The position numbers and the translations under genes were made by a program. Below, piece by piece: positions 27,045 to 36,873 of a stretch of DNA of 64,000 bases. The notes beneath the pieces were generated by a model. It saw only the letters and a program-made list of their open reading frames with translations, did no database searches and had not been told where the DNA came from. The stretch's first letter is position 1. Each line of letters begins with the position of its first letter. This stretch comes from Pseudobdellovibrionaceae bacterium (GTDB taxonomy: Bacteria; Bdellovibrionota; Bdellovibrionia; Bdellovibrionales; Bdellovibrionaceae), in assembly GCA_947449255.1 (NCBI GenBank), contig CANFQX010000011.1, positions 1 to 64,000 on the forward strand. Direction: 5' to 3'.

Positions 27045-28035
27045 AATATTTTTCGTTCTTATTGTATTAGATTTCCTATTGCCAGCATGTGAATACACTT
27101 TAAATCGAGACCTCTCAAATCTTGCAACCCTAGACGTCAACAACTTGATCATTGAAACGCCAGGAACGGCTGATGTACTTGCCGGTGAGTTCCAGCTCAA
27201 GCAAAATTCAACTCTGCAATTAGGCTGTCAAGTGGGGACCAACGCCCAGCCAACAACGGGAGCCGGCGACTCCGGTGTTTCTTTGAATTCAACTAATTAT
27301 TTTTTGGGTTTCACTTTTTCTTTTTCCTACCCGATAAAACCTTCAGCCGTACTGCTGCGATTAAGTAGCTCTGGAGCACCAACAGCAACTGCAGTGGTTA
27401 AAATTACCGATGCTTCGGCAACTCCTTCACCAATGGGAACTATCAAATCAACATCATCAATTTTATCTATGTCTTCAGTCTCGCCTTCTTACGCAGATCA
27501 ATCTTTTACATTTTCATCGCCTCCGACATTAGCTGCAAATACGGCTTATGGCTTGGTGCTTGAGCCGGTTGCAAATTCTGGCAGTATCGATGCCTCAAAT
27601 AACATTTCTTGGAGTCGCGGCGACACGGCAAGCGACTGCAGTTCATTTCATGTAAATCAACTTTCTTCAAATGGCGGAAATAGTTGGAGTTCACTCCCAA
27701 CGAGGCCCTATTTTTATTTTCAAGTTCCTGGATATGCGAACACAGGTTCAGGATATTGGATTGTTGATGGGCAGGTTTCAACGGAATGGGATTTATCAAG
27801 CTTCAATGTCAGTGAGAATCCATCGGGAGATAAATCAGGAACAATTGTTTATTCAATTGGCGCGGGCAGCAATCCATCATCCCCAACTTATTCAAGCAAT
27901 GACTTAACATTGACTCAGGTTAAGGCGTTACCCAATGTGACCGGGCGCTACTTGTATGTCCAAGTCAAATTGACTTCCACTAATAATAATATTGTAAATG
28001 CAGGCACGGCTTCAGGTTCAATTTCTATTCTATAA
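27031..28035 (+). CDS. lipoprotein with a beta-sandwich-like domain
   Basis: The true start is probably ATG 27031, which gives the lipoprotein signal FFVLIVLDFLLPACEY (lipobox LPAC). The mature part is rich in Ser/Thr and beta strands: the segment YFLGFTFSFSYPIKPSAVLLRLSS resembles the carbohydrate/propeptide-like choice-of-anchor sandwich domains. No catalytic motif is seen. It overlaps the previous gene by 14 bases (likely operon) and meets the giant lipoprotein gene tail to tail. Confidence 0.6.
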   Translation: MKFSKIFFVLIVLDFLLPACEYTLNRDLSNLATLDVNNLIIETPGTADVLAGEFQLKQNSTLQLGCQVGTNAQPTTGAGDSGVSLNSTNYFLGFTFSFSYPIKPSAVLLRLSSSGAPTATAVVKITDASATPSPMGTIKSTSSILSMSSVSPSYADQSFTFSSPPTLAANTAYGLVLEPVANSGSIDASNNISWSRGDTASDCSSFHVNQLSSNGGNSWSSLPTRPYFYFQVPGYANTGSGYWIVDGQVSTEWDLSSFNVSENPSGDKSGTIVYSIGAGSNPSSPTYSSNDLTLTQVKALPNVTGRYLYVQVKLTSTNNNIVNAGTASGSISIL

Positions 28036-31000
28036 CTCGGGCCACAATCCAAGACTTAAAGTTCCTGTTCTATTTTCATTTGTGGAAAATGGAATTGTTA
28101 AGATTTTTCGAGCAACATCCAGATCCATTTCCCTCGCATAGATTGGTGCTGTGCTGACTTGTGTTTGCTGAAAGTAGATTGAACACGGAGCACTGAAATT
28201 AGATAAATCACACGAATGAATTGTAATTTGTTTGGCTGCGCCCGAGGGTGATTGATAGTAATCAAACGAGACAGACTGAATCCAAGCCACTCGAGAAGCC
28301 CCTCGCTGAATGATTTTCAAACTTGGATTTAGCCCTAATCCATCTATTCCAGTGGCTTGCGACACTGTCTTATTGATGCAAGAAAGACTTAAATCCAAGG
28401 ACAATGTGCACTTAGAAAGCCTCAACCCTTGCGACATCTCGCTGCCTTGTTGGCTTGCAATGAAGATTCCCGCAGAATCAATAACGACATAGGGGTGAGC
28501 CCCTGGATACATTTTCACTCCGCCACTATCCATGATATAACTGTCATCAATATTTGAGTAAGCTCCACAAGTGATTTGATTTACGGGACCTAAAGAGCAA
28601 CCTATCCCATTCAACCCAGGCAACGCATTGGCTGGACTGTGGGCTGCCATCACTATATGAGAGCCGTCAAAAGCTATATCAGTGTATTCTGCCTGGACTC
28701 CCCCACTTAAATTCTCTTGGTGAACAACACAATTAGAAAGTGCAGAATTAGGCAGAGCGACGTCATTGAAGTCACAAGCTGTTATTGAGAATCCATTGGG
28801 ATTTTGAGAGCTGAAGATGGCCTTACTTCCTAGAATTTGCATTGCAGTGAATGCACCATCATCATGCGACGAATTGTTAATTCCCGATATTGTCTTTAAA
28901 TCAATCACCGAGCAGCTAACTAAGAAATCAAGAGTGTTCGCTGTGGTAATCCCCGCTTTATCACAAATAAGTACGGTGGAAATCCCTTTATTGTGTACCT
29001 GATCACCAAGTTGATTTGAGGTCGCAATTAAAAATTTATGTGCCGTTGTTTGCGGATTAAGTTTGTAGCCTGCAAAGGCACCAGTCCAATAAGGTTCAGA
29101 TCCTATGGATAAGTCATTCCCCCCACAAGATGACATCTCGATATTTCCAGATACCGAATTTTTATTGCATATTTCTAGGTGGAGGGTTGAAGATGTGGAC
29201 GTCCTTTTTTTACTTGTAATAAAAAAATGACTTTCATCAGAACTTATCTCATGTTCCTGATAGAAAATTCCTCCGGTCGGAGATCCATTGCCTTGATAAT
29301 CAATATAAGAGGCTCCAATAAGATCAAGAGCTGAACTGAGTGTTTGTTGATTTGAAGAAATACTTAAGGAGTTTCTGAGTGCGACGACAGTTCCATTGGG
29401 ATTAAAACCAAATTTAAAACTGCAATGCTCAGCACTCGCCAAAGTTGTGGTGCAAGTGTTATCAACAAGTGTAAAACGATTTATTAATCCTGAAAAAATA
29501 AAATTCAAGTTTGTCGCAGTGATATCACCAATATTTGTCAGGGTAATGAGGTCCGTTGAGGCACTCGTATCGGCAGAAATAAGTCCAAAATTATAGCTTG
29601 TGGGTAAGTAATCATCGACCAAGTCAACGCCTTTGAACGAGTTTCCCAAGACCCTGGTCGATTTAATTGTGTAGGCAACTCCAAGATCTTTACCACTGGC
29701 CGTGAATTGATATACAGATTCGACTTCTCTAACAGCCGTTGGAACATAATTGACCACCACGGTGCATGACTCCAATGCCTTGAGATTTTGTCCGGAGCAA
29801 TTGTCACTTGTAATAATCATATGAGAAGGCCCAGAAACAGAAGTCAGACTCATTGACATATTATTTAAAGAAAAGGACAGCGGATGATTATTTTTGATTG
29901 TAAATACGACTGAACGAGATGAGGGACTTAGATTTACGATATTGTTGCTATCATCAATAGGTCCCGTAATATTTGTTTCAGCGAGATCCGCACCAGTGAA
30001 AGATGATTGCAATCGAGAATCCTTGATTGAGATAAGGGGATGATCCCATGTTGCTCCGGATAAGATAACAGAGTGAGGTGCTATGGAACTTCCTTGACCT
30101 TCTGAAATAGTAAATATTGTGCTGTGAGCTGCTGCAGATGAATAGGCAGTGGCTTTGATTTCCATTGTACAAGTGCTACCTACACCTAGTGTTGCCCCAC
30201 AAGTACTTGCCGATCCTATACTCCAGGGCGACGCAAGTGATGAATAAGTAAGTTCAGCCCTACGATTGCCATTGTTCACTATTGTGAATGTCTTGATTTG
30301 ACTATCTGAAGTTGCCAGTCGAATGGGATCATAACTCAAACTTTCAACACTGAGTTCAAGATTCATAAAACTGCCAATTCCAGAGAGTGGCGATGAGAAG
30401 GTTGCCGTCTCCGAACTGCTCTTCACAAGAATAGAAATATTTCCGGTCATCCACCCCAGAGCTGAAGGATCAAATTGAACTGAATAGCTACAAGAAGAAC
30501 CCAAACTCAAAGTACCGCCGCATGTGCTACTTAAAATTGTAAAATCATTGGATCCCGAAATGATGGCGTCCTCAACTGTTAGACTTCCAGAGCTTGTATT
30601 AGAAAGTTCAAAGGTTTTTATCAAAGGTCCTCTCGTCACATCCCAATTGCCAAAGTTAGAACCTGCGAGTTTTGCCAAGGGTTGAATAATATTGGAGGTC
30701 AATCTTGTCGTGGCTTGTCCGCCAATGGCACAAGTCAAGTTGAGGTCTTCGGAAAGACTTTGCGCAGAAGCGGGAGATATTAACTTTATTAAAACTGAAC
30801 ATTGTGCTAGGGGTGATAAACTAGTGCCACAATCATTCGCCTCAATTGTAAATTGAGTGAGACTTGAAATTGAACAACCAGATGCGGTATCAACGGTTGA
30901 CGGATTTGAAAAAAGAATAGTGCTTTTTGCAAAAACAGTTTCATTAGTGACAACATTACCGAAATCCAAAATAGTGGAACTGGCTGAAATCATTTTTGAG

Positions 31001-33201
31001 GTGGCTGCAAAACTTATAGATGTCGAGAATAAAGGTGACGTTGTGCCAACGACATTACTGACAGCCAAAATAGATCCACTAGCGGCCCCTGCTTGCTCTG
31101 CACCAGGAGTGGCCAATGGGTTGTATCTGAGGGTGATTTTGCAGGTGCTTCCTGGCGCTAATGGTGCAGCACAGGTTGTTGAGTATTCACTCCACGGTGA
31201 ATGAATTCCGGTTGATGTTAGCTGTAGATGAGCTGAATCAATTTCATTCACATTGAGAAAATCGAAATCGTAATTTTGGTCAATTCCGACCAGACGATCC
31301 GCCCACAATAAATTGTTCGAAGAGGCTGCAATAACCAGCAATGATTCAACGACCTCCGCCTTAAGGGGAATACTGATCGCGCCACCAACTCCACAAGTTA
31401 GTTTTAAGTTCGATCGCTGAAATCCAACAGTGCTGCCCGCACTGAAGCGTGGTTTTAATGTGCAGGATCCACCAGCAGGCAAATCGGTAAGACCTAAGCA
31501 TGAAGAGTCCGCATCAATCGTAAAGCCCGTATTCGATAATTCATTTGCGGAGATGGTACAATTTTCAGCTGAGGTAGCGGCCAAATTAGTGATGACAATA
31601 GCTGCGCTTGGCCAGTCTTTATTTTGCATCACTTGTCCAAAATCAACTTTTGATTGAGAACCCACTAAATTAAGAAATGAACCTGACAGTGAAATAATCG
31701 GACTGAGTTGAGCGTTGGAACCGCCAAAACTGATTGAATTTTCAACAGAATTTTTAGTGTTCGAGCTAAAATCCGCCGGCGCACTCATCACAATGGAGAG
31801 CGAGCAAGACTGCATAGGTGCTAGAGAAGCACCACAAGAACTTTCGCCAATGTTCCATGAACCTGCGGATCCAATCTGGTTTTGCAGTGATTTTATTACA
31901 TTTGATATTGTTTCAGATGTCGAATTATTTGCAAAAGTTATGGTCTTACTTACTGAAATACCGGGCGCGATATTCTGAAAAAATATATCGCTCACATCAC
32001 TAGTAATTATCCCCTCGGTCGTTGCCGCACTCACAGGAATGCTCAGTTTCCCGCCGCGAGTATCACAATCAATAATAAGTGAAGATTTAATGGCTCTTTG
32101 GTAACTCTGAGGGCTGAATTTAACATTGATTATCATACCCTCTGCAAAAACAAGATCAGAGGAAACATCAAGGGCTGAATCCGATGGACTCAATGAAATA
32201 TTACAGGAGCTTGGCCTAGTTGATTGAGAATCGTCTCCGACACTAAGACTCAGTCTCTTAATCACTGGATTTTCTGATACTTTTAAAATTCCAAAATCAA
32301 TTTGCTTTAAATCAGTGGACAGGACTTTGACTTCACCTTGAAATGTAAAAGCTCGTGAAATCCCTTTTGAACTGAGAATTTCAAATAAGCACTGCCTGTC
32401 ACCTATTTTTTTGGGCTTAAATCCAACTTTAATATTACAGAAATTTGCACTTTGAGCCTGCAAAATATCTCCAACATGGCAAGCAGAATCTGTGGGAGTG
32501 AGCATAACACAGGGGCTTTCAGCGCTCATTCCAAAGGCTGCTATGGTCAGGCCATCACCTGTCGTCGACGAGGTGTTTTCTATTTTTATATCGGCGGTCT
32601 CCATCGCCACTGCTGAGCCAGAACTGGAGAATATTAAGGCTGATGGCAGATTAAGATCCGCCCCTGAAATATAGAAGTCTGCAATGAGTACAGCTGGGTC
32701 AAAAGAACTTGTGAAATTAAAATCTCCACCAGTCATAGTCTTAAAAAAGAAATGGAGATTTACCTTCTCGGGAGGGATTTTATTTGGCGTATATTTCACA
32801 GCGATCGAACATTTTTCATTGTAAAACAACCACCGACCAGTGCACGAGTTATAATACGAGCTAGGGACAACCACAAACGCACTGTCATTTGGAGTCATCG
32901 AAAAGGTAAAATCTTTCAGGGGATTTAATTTCGTATTTGAAACCACAAATTCAATCGTTGAGTTTTCACCATACCGAATCTTTTTAATAGAAACAGAGCC
33001 TGCATCTCCACCTGAATTATCGACATTGATCTTACTGCGACTACCATCACTGCCAATCAAATCTATGAGCGTGCTAGGGCTACTACAATTGGAGTTTTTC
33101 TCAAGACAAGCCTCCGTGGCAAAATTCTTCCCCTGAGGCGTGCACGCCACGATTGATAAAAATAAAAACGGTAATAAGACAAAAAATCTAATAGAAATCA
33201 C
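28030..33201 (-). CDS. giant surface lipoprotein with Ig-like (choice-of-anchor D) repeats
   Basis: About 1,720 residues. The N-terminus is a lipoprotein signal (LLPFLFLSIVAC). From about residue 75 to 1300 there are roughly eleven repeats with a recurring pattern: LDFGNV-like start, ITNxG / FSNPST strand, then a Cys pair block such as CGASLAPMQSCSLSI. They resemble the choice-of-anchor D / Hydin-type Ig-like repeats. The C-terminal 400 residues lack those repeats and look like a propeller or adhesion domain. GTG 33201 follows AAAGG; the track uses TTG at 33204. The role is probably adhesion or envelope architecture (inference). Confidence 0.75.
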   Translation of the reverse strand: MISIRFFVLLPFLFLSIVACTPQGKNFATEACLEKNSNCSSPSTLIDLIGSDGSRSKINVDNSGGDAGSVSIKKIRYGENSTIEFVVSNTKLNPLKDFTFSMTPNDSAFVVVPSSYYNSCTGRWLFYNEKCSIAVKYTPNKIPPEKVNLHFFFKTMTGGDFNFTSSFDPAVLIADFYISGADLNLPSALIFSSSGSAVAMETADIKIENTSSTTGDGLTIAAFGMSAESPCVMLTPTDSACHVGDILQAQSANFCNIKVGFKPKKIGDRQCLFEILSSKGISRAFTFQGEVKVLSTDLKQIDFGILKVSENPVIKRLSLSVGDDSQSTRPSSCNISLSPSDSALDVSSDLVFAEGMIINVKFSPQSYQRAIKSSLIIDCDTRGGKLSIPVSAATTEGIITSDVSDIFFQNIAPGISVSKTITFANNSTSETISNVIKSLQNQIGSAGSWNIGESSCGASLAPMQSCSLSIVMSAPADFSSNTKNSVENSISFGGSNAQLSPIISLSGSFLNLVGSQSKVDFGQVMQNKDWPSAAIVITNLAATSAENCTISANELSNTGFTIDADSSCLGLTDLPAGGSCTLKPRFSAGSTVGFQRSNLKLTCGVGGAISIPLKAEVVESLLVIAASSNNLLWADRLVGIDQNYDFDFLNVNEIDSAHLQLTSTGIHSPWSEYSTTCAAPLAPGSTCKITLRYNPLATPGAEQAGAASGSILAVSNVVGTTSPLFSTSISFAATSKMISASSTILDFGNVVTNETVFAKSTILFSNPSTVDTASGCSISSLTQFTIEANDCGTSLSPLAQCSVLIKLISPASAQSLSEDLNLTCAIGGQATTRLTSNIIQPLAKLAGSNFGNWDVTRGPLIKTFELSNTSSGSLTVEDAIISGSNDFTILSSTCGGTLSLGSSCSYSVQFDPSALGWMTGNISILVKSSSETATFSSPLSGIGSFMNLELSVESLSYDPIRLATSDSQIKTFTIVNNGNRRAELTYSSLASPWSIGSASTCGATLGVGSTCTMEIKATAYSSAAAHSTIFTISEGQGSSIAPHSVILSGATWDHPLISIKDSRLQSSFTGADLAETNITGPIDDSNNIVNLSPSSRSVVFTIKNNHPLSFSLNNMSMSLTSVSGPSHMIITSDNCSGQNLKALESCTVVVNYVPTAVREVESVYQFTASGKDLGVAYTIKSTRVLGNSFKGVDLVDDYLPTSYNFGLISADTSASTDLITLTNIGDITATNLNFIFSGLINRFTLVDNTCTTTLASAEHCSFKFGFNPNGTVVALRNSLSISSNQQTLSSALDLIGASYIDYQGNGSPTGGIFYQEHEISSDESHFFITSKKRTSTSSTLHLEICNKNSVSGNIEMSSCGGNDLSIGSEPYWTGAFAGYKLNPQTTAHKFLIATSNQLGDQVHNKGISTVLICDKAGITTANTLDFLVSCSVIDLKTISGINNSSHDDGAFTAMQILGSKAIFSSQNPNGFSITACDFNDVALPNSALSNCVVHQENLSGGVQAEYTDIAFDGSHIVMAAHSPANALPGLNGIGCSLGPVNQITCGAYSNIDDSYIMDSGGVKMYPGAHPYVVIDSAGIFIASQQGSEMSQGLRLSKCTLSLDLSLSCINKTVSQATGIDGLGLNPSLKIIQRGASRVAWIQSVSFDYYQSPSGAAKQITIHSCDLSNFSAPCSIYFQQTQVSTAPIYAREMDLDVARKILTIPFSTNENRTGTLSLGLWPEL

Positions 33202-33447
33202 CAATGCCTTTGCTTTGTGTCCACATTCATCCTATCGGCTTGATTTTTTGTTTATTTGAAGGTTTATGATTTAAATTTTTCTTTGATTTAATCTGAGACA
33301 AGGGTTGTCTTAAAAAGAACCAGAATAAGCTTGGATTTTCAAATTAACACGGTGGATTGCCAATTGTAACAAAAGAGGGGCATGGTACCCCAAAGTCAGT
33401 CAGACATTGAATGCAATAGTCTTTAAGACAACATATTGCCATTGTTT

Positions 33448-33837
33448 TTAGCCGCACTCTTTCCAATCACTCAAACTTGAATCTTTTATTTCGGAAATGG
33501 AGATTTTAATAGCAGAGAGCACTTCCTTTGTATTGATCTGATTTTTAAAGGGACTTTGTTTTTTGTCTTTTTGGTTGTACTTAAAAGCAATTGCTTTTTT
33601 GGGAGAGTATCTAACCCAATTGGCAAGTCTGTGATGAGAATTGTAGCTGATAGTAAAATATTTATGCTTGAGCACTATTTCAGGCTGTTGGCTCGTCCGT
33701 TGAACTGGCTCAATTTCAGCTAAAGAATTTTTGCTGCCATCAATTTTGGATAAACTTTTTTTATCTTGCTGTGCCAGATCTTTTTGAGTTGTGGCACAGG
33801 CAGCGAGATACAAAAATAAAATCAAGAAATATTTCAT
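33448..33837 (-). CDS. small lipoprotein, unknown
   Basis: MKYFLILFLYLAACATTQKD gives a clear lipobox (LAAC). The mature part is Lys/Gln-rich with one aromatic segment, KHKYFTISYNSHHRLANWVRYS. It resembles the N-terminal part of some nuclease-like or DNA/RNA nonspecific endonuclease proteins, where a line such as NSRHRLANWVSY precedes the active domain, but no catalytic residues follow, so this may be a truncated remnant. ATG 33837 is chosen as start over the track position. Confidence 0.55.
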   Translation of the reverse strand: MKYFLILFLYLAACATTQKDLAQQDKKSLSKIDGSKNSLAEIEPVQRTSQQPEIVLKHKYFTISYNSHHRLANWVRYSPKKAIAFKYNQKDKKQSPFKNQINTKEVLSAIKISISEIKDSSLSDWKECG

Positions 33838-33918
33838 TCCTTGATTATTGGATAACAATCTAATGAAGTCGAACTTTTAAATTGTCTATTTTTATTAAGG
33901 ATCTATTTTTATATGCTG

Positions 33919-34311
33919 CTAAAGGCACGATAAATCGGAGTCTTCAATTATTGCGACGGCATTTAATGGATCAGAGGAAAGACCTTCAACGATCACTCCA
34001 TAAAAGTTACCACCATCGCATTCATCTTTGGTGGTAAAAAAAGCCGTATATAAGACTTTGGTTTTTTTATGAATCATGCTTTTTTGTTCGATTGCATTTC
34101 TGCATTCATACTTGTCAAAGATTCCCATTTCTTCTGGAAATGCAGAAAATAAATCCTTGGGGTAAGTCGCTTGCACGGATTCTGTGGTCTGAAATACCCT
34201 AGCATCATCAAATACAGACATGTCATGATTTTGAAATACACAGGCAAAAGTTGGGCAATTTAATAAAAACACGAAAGCACTTAAGATATTTCTCAGAAAT
34301 GGGACTGGCAT
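33919..34311 (-). CDS. secreted hypothetical protein
   Basis: The 130-residue protein has a signal-like start (FLRNILSAFVFLLNCPTFA) and an AAGGAG ribosome-binding site just upstream. The mature part contains cysteines (CVFQN, KYECRN, DECDGG, DLSCL) that could form two disulfides. No family recognised. It lies beside another small lipoprotein on the same strand. Confidence 0.65.
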   Translation of the reverse strand: MPVPFLRNILSAFVFLLNCPTFACVFQNHDMSVFDDARVFQTTESVQATYPKDLFSAFPEEMGIFDKYECRNAIEQKSMIHKKTKVLYTAFFTTKDECDGGNFYGVIVEGLSSDPLNAVAIIEDSDLSCL

Positions 34312-34574
34312 AGGATCTCCTTATTTTCCTATCTTTCAAATCTGGATCCGACTTCACCTTCAGCAAAATATGTTCGGCAGGCGAAGGATGGATTTTTACT
34401 TCGATGACCGGATGTCCTTTAGGCTTATCCTCTGTTTAAATACGAAACTTTACATTGCGTCGCGTTTTTTGAAATCCAAAAAAATTTTCAAAGGCTTTTT
34501 TGGTGACTTTTTGTCTGAGCACGAAGATTGCTTACCTCGGTTGGGATAATACTTTTATTTAAATTAGGGACAAA

Positions 34575-35684
34575 ATGAGACCACTGAAAAACAAAAAATC
34601 ATTTATTGGACTTCTCTTACTGATTTGCGGAACGATTTCTGGGCAAGCTCCGAGCGCTGAAGAAAAAAATAGCGAGTCAGAGTTTATTATTTCACGGCAG
34701 GCGAACAGTGCAGGCCAAATAAATTTCAATCTTAAAAAGGATGTTTTCCGCCAGGAGCCCTATCAGGCCAGTTTTGAAGTGCAGGTGCCTTATCAAGACA
34801 TAGAAAATTACAACGAGGAAGTCCCCTACCAAGTCAGCCTTCCCTACACCGACATTGAATACTACACAGAGTCCGAATACCGTTGCGGCTATGGTTCAGG
34901 GTACCGCTTAGCTCATTTTGAAGGGCATGAGCATGGAGGTCATCATGGAGGCGGCTACTCACCAGGCTACCCTCAACCCTATCCCTACCCGTATCCGTTG
35001 CCACAGTGTGGATGGATTCTTGTTAATAAACTTCGCTATGTCACTCGGTATCGCACCGAAACCAGATACCGCTCTGAGGCAAGAACTCGCACGGTCACTC
35101 GCTATAAAAGTGAAACTCGATGTTGCGAAACTAGGTATAAAGATGTTTTTGATCACAGCTATGGCTTTTCTGTCAGTTTAAAGCTCCCCCAAGTTGAGCT
35201 GTTTCCCAATGAATTTGAAAAAATTGGAATTTCCCTTGGCGGAACTGAATCAGCCCCCACCTTTACCTTGAATACAACAGGCAGTATTTATCCCTACGTC
35301 ATTGCAAAACAGGAAGTCAGCGGAGCCAGTGTTTATCTTGAACTCACAGCGGAGCCAAAGTTTGACAACAAAAACGCTGGATATCTTTCCATCGCCACAG
35401 TTGAAATACGCACAATTCAGGGGCGTAGTCATTTAAGACTATTAGACTCCGTTTTTGGCCCTCATGCCCTCAGCGTTTATTCCTACAGAATCACAGATCC
35501 ACAGCATGCTTTTCTTGGTGAAGGAACTGCGCAATCTAACGGAACAAATGAAGTCTGGATCCCTCTGGATAAAGATTTAAAAGGCAAAGGCCCCGCCGTC
35601 ATAGAGTTGAAAGTTGTCAGAACTGGAAGCTTCATAAAAAATGGTGGCCTGAGTTTTAGCCTTTTCAAAGGGTTCGTCCTATAG
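34575..35684 (+). CDS. secreted protein with Tyr/Arg/Glu short repeats
   Basis: After a signal peptide (FIGLLLLICGTISGQAPSA) the N-terminal half has two kinds of short tyrosine-rich repeat: VPYQDIENY / VPYQV / LPYTDIEYYTE near residues 70-100, and RYRTETRYRSEARTRTVTRY near 155-180. Between them is a His/Gly/Pro/Tyr-rich stretch (GHEHGGHHGGGYSPGYPQ). The C-terminal half (from about residue 195) looks like an ordinary beta-sandwich. Several cysteines flank the repeats. No family recognised; similar YR-rich stretches occur in some spore- or surface-layer-type proteins (weak analogy). It is converging on the OYE gene. Confidence 0.7.
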   Translation: MRPLKNKKSFIGLLLLICGTISGQAPSAEEKNSESEFIISRQANSAGQINFNLKKDVFRQEPYQASFEVQVPYQDIENYNEEVPYQVSLPYTDIEYYTESEYRCGYGSGYRLAHFEGHEHGGHHGGGYSPGYPQPYPYPYPLPQCGWILVNKLRYVTRYRTETRYRSEARTRTVTRYKSETRCCETRYKDVFDHSYGFSVSLKLPQVELFPNEFEKIGISLGGTESAPTFTLNTTGSIYPYVIAKQEVSGASVYLELTAEPKFDNKNAGYLSIATVEIRTIQGRSHLRLLDSVFGPHALSVYSYRITDPQHAFLGEGTAQSNGTNEVWIPLDKDLKGKGPAVIELKVVRTGSFIKNGGLSFSLFKGFVL

Positions 35685-35712
35685 TCCACCCAATTTATTT
35701 TTAGGAATTCAT

Positions 35713-36783
35713 TTAGCCTAAAGCTTTTGGATAGTCAGTATAGCCCTTGGCATCCCCACCATACATCGTCGCGCCGTCTGGTGACGCTAAGGGTGCCTTA
35801 TTTTTAAATCGCTCAGGAAGATCTGGATTAGCAATGAATAAGGTACCAAACGAAACGGCATCGGCGCGACCACTTGAAATAGCAGCTTCGGCGGCTTCTT
35901 GATTATAGCCCATATTCAAAATTAACAATCCGCTAAAAAGCTTACGAACCTCGGGCGCTAAAGGCTTCACATCCTTGGGCAGTTGGGCCGGTTCCATGAA
36001 ATGCAAAATACCGAGTTTTCTTTTTTCTAACTGGTTCACTAAATAAAGGTAGGTCTCTTCAGGCTGGGAGTCGCTCATCCCATTGTATGGGTTTCTTGGT
36101 GAAAGTCGGACAGAAACAAGTTCAGCACCAAAAACACTCATTGCGGCATCAGTAATTTCAAGGATAAATCGTGCACGATTTTCAATAGAGCCGCCATATT
36201 GATCCGGTCTGTGGTTTGAACCATCTTCTAAAAACTGTGCGGGCAAATACCCGTTAGCTCCATGAATTTCAACGCCATCAAATCCCGCTTCTTTTGCCGC
36301 GAGGGCTGCATTTTTAAAGTCTTCAACCGTTGCTCTAATTTCATCGATCGTCAGGGCCCTCGGAATAACAACGTCCTTCGGGCCATTTAAGGTATATGAT
36401 TGCCCTTTAAATAAAATTTCCGATGGTGCAACCGGTAAATTGCCGTTATGAAATTCAGGGTGAGAAACCCGGCCCACATGCCAAAGCTGGCAAAAGATGA
36501 GTCCACCTTTCTGATGAACCGCTGAAGTGATTTTTTTCCAGCCCTTAATTTGCTCCTGAGCGTGAATCCCTGGAGTAAAAACATATCCTACGCCCTGAGA
36601 ACTGACTTGTGAGCCCTCCGAAAAAATAAGCCCTGCAGAAGCTCGTTGCGCATAATACTCGACCATAAGATCGGTGGGAACCTGTTGTGGCGCTCGAGAA
36701 CGCGTCATAGGTGCCATAAAGACTCTATTTTTAAATTCCAGTGGACCGTGCTTTAGCTGAGACAAAAGTTTTGAGCTATTCAT
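35713..36783 (-). CDS. old yellow enzyme family ene-reductase (paralogue 2)
   Basis: The second OYE-family flavin oxidoreductase, with FKNRVFMAPMTRSRAPQ, FCQLWHVGRVSHPEF, FDGVEIHGANGYLPAQFLEDGSNHR and VSFGTLFIANPDLP. The ATG at 36783 has GGAGG 7 bases upstream and gives the usual short N-terminus; the track start at 36816 adds 11 spurious residues. It is divergent from a LysR-type regulator 90 bases away, which probably controls it. Relatives reduce electrophilic alkenes; the physiological substrate is unknown. Confidence 0.93.
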   Translation of the reverse strand: MNSSKLLSQLKHGPLEFKNRVFMAPMTRSRAPQQVPTDLMVEYYAQRASAGLIFSEGSQVSSQGVGYVFTPGIHAQEQIKGWKKITSAVHQKGGLIFCQLWHVGRVSHPEFHNGNLPVAPSEILFKGQSYTLNGPKDVVIPRALTIDEIRATVEDFKNAALAAKEAGFDGVEIHGANGYLPAQFLEDGSNHRPDQYGGSIENRARFILEITDAAMSVFGAELVSVRLSPRNPYNGMSDSQPEETYLYLVNQLEKRKLGILHFMEPAQLPKDVKPLAPEVRKLFSGLLILNMGYNQEAAEAAISSGRADAVSFGTLFIANPDLPERFKNKAPLASPDGATMYGGDAKGYTDYPKALG

Positions 36784-36873
36784 TGAAGTTCCTCCGCATA
36801 AAATGCAATTCATCATTTAATCATGAGTATCCCACTTTTCATTGTTTCTTTAAAGTGACACGAATGGGATTCT

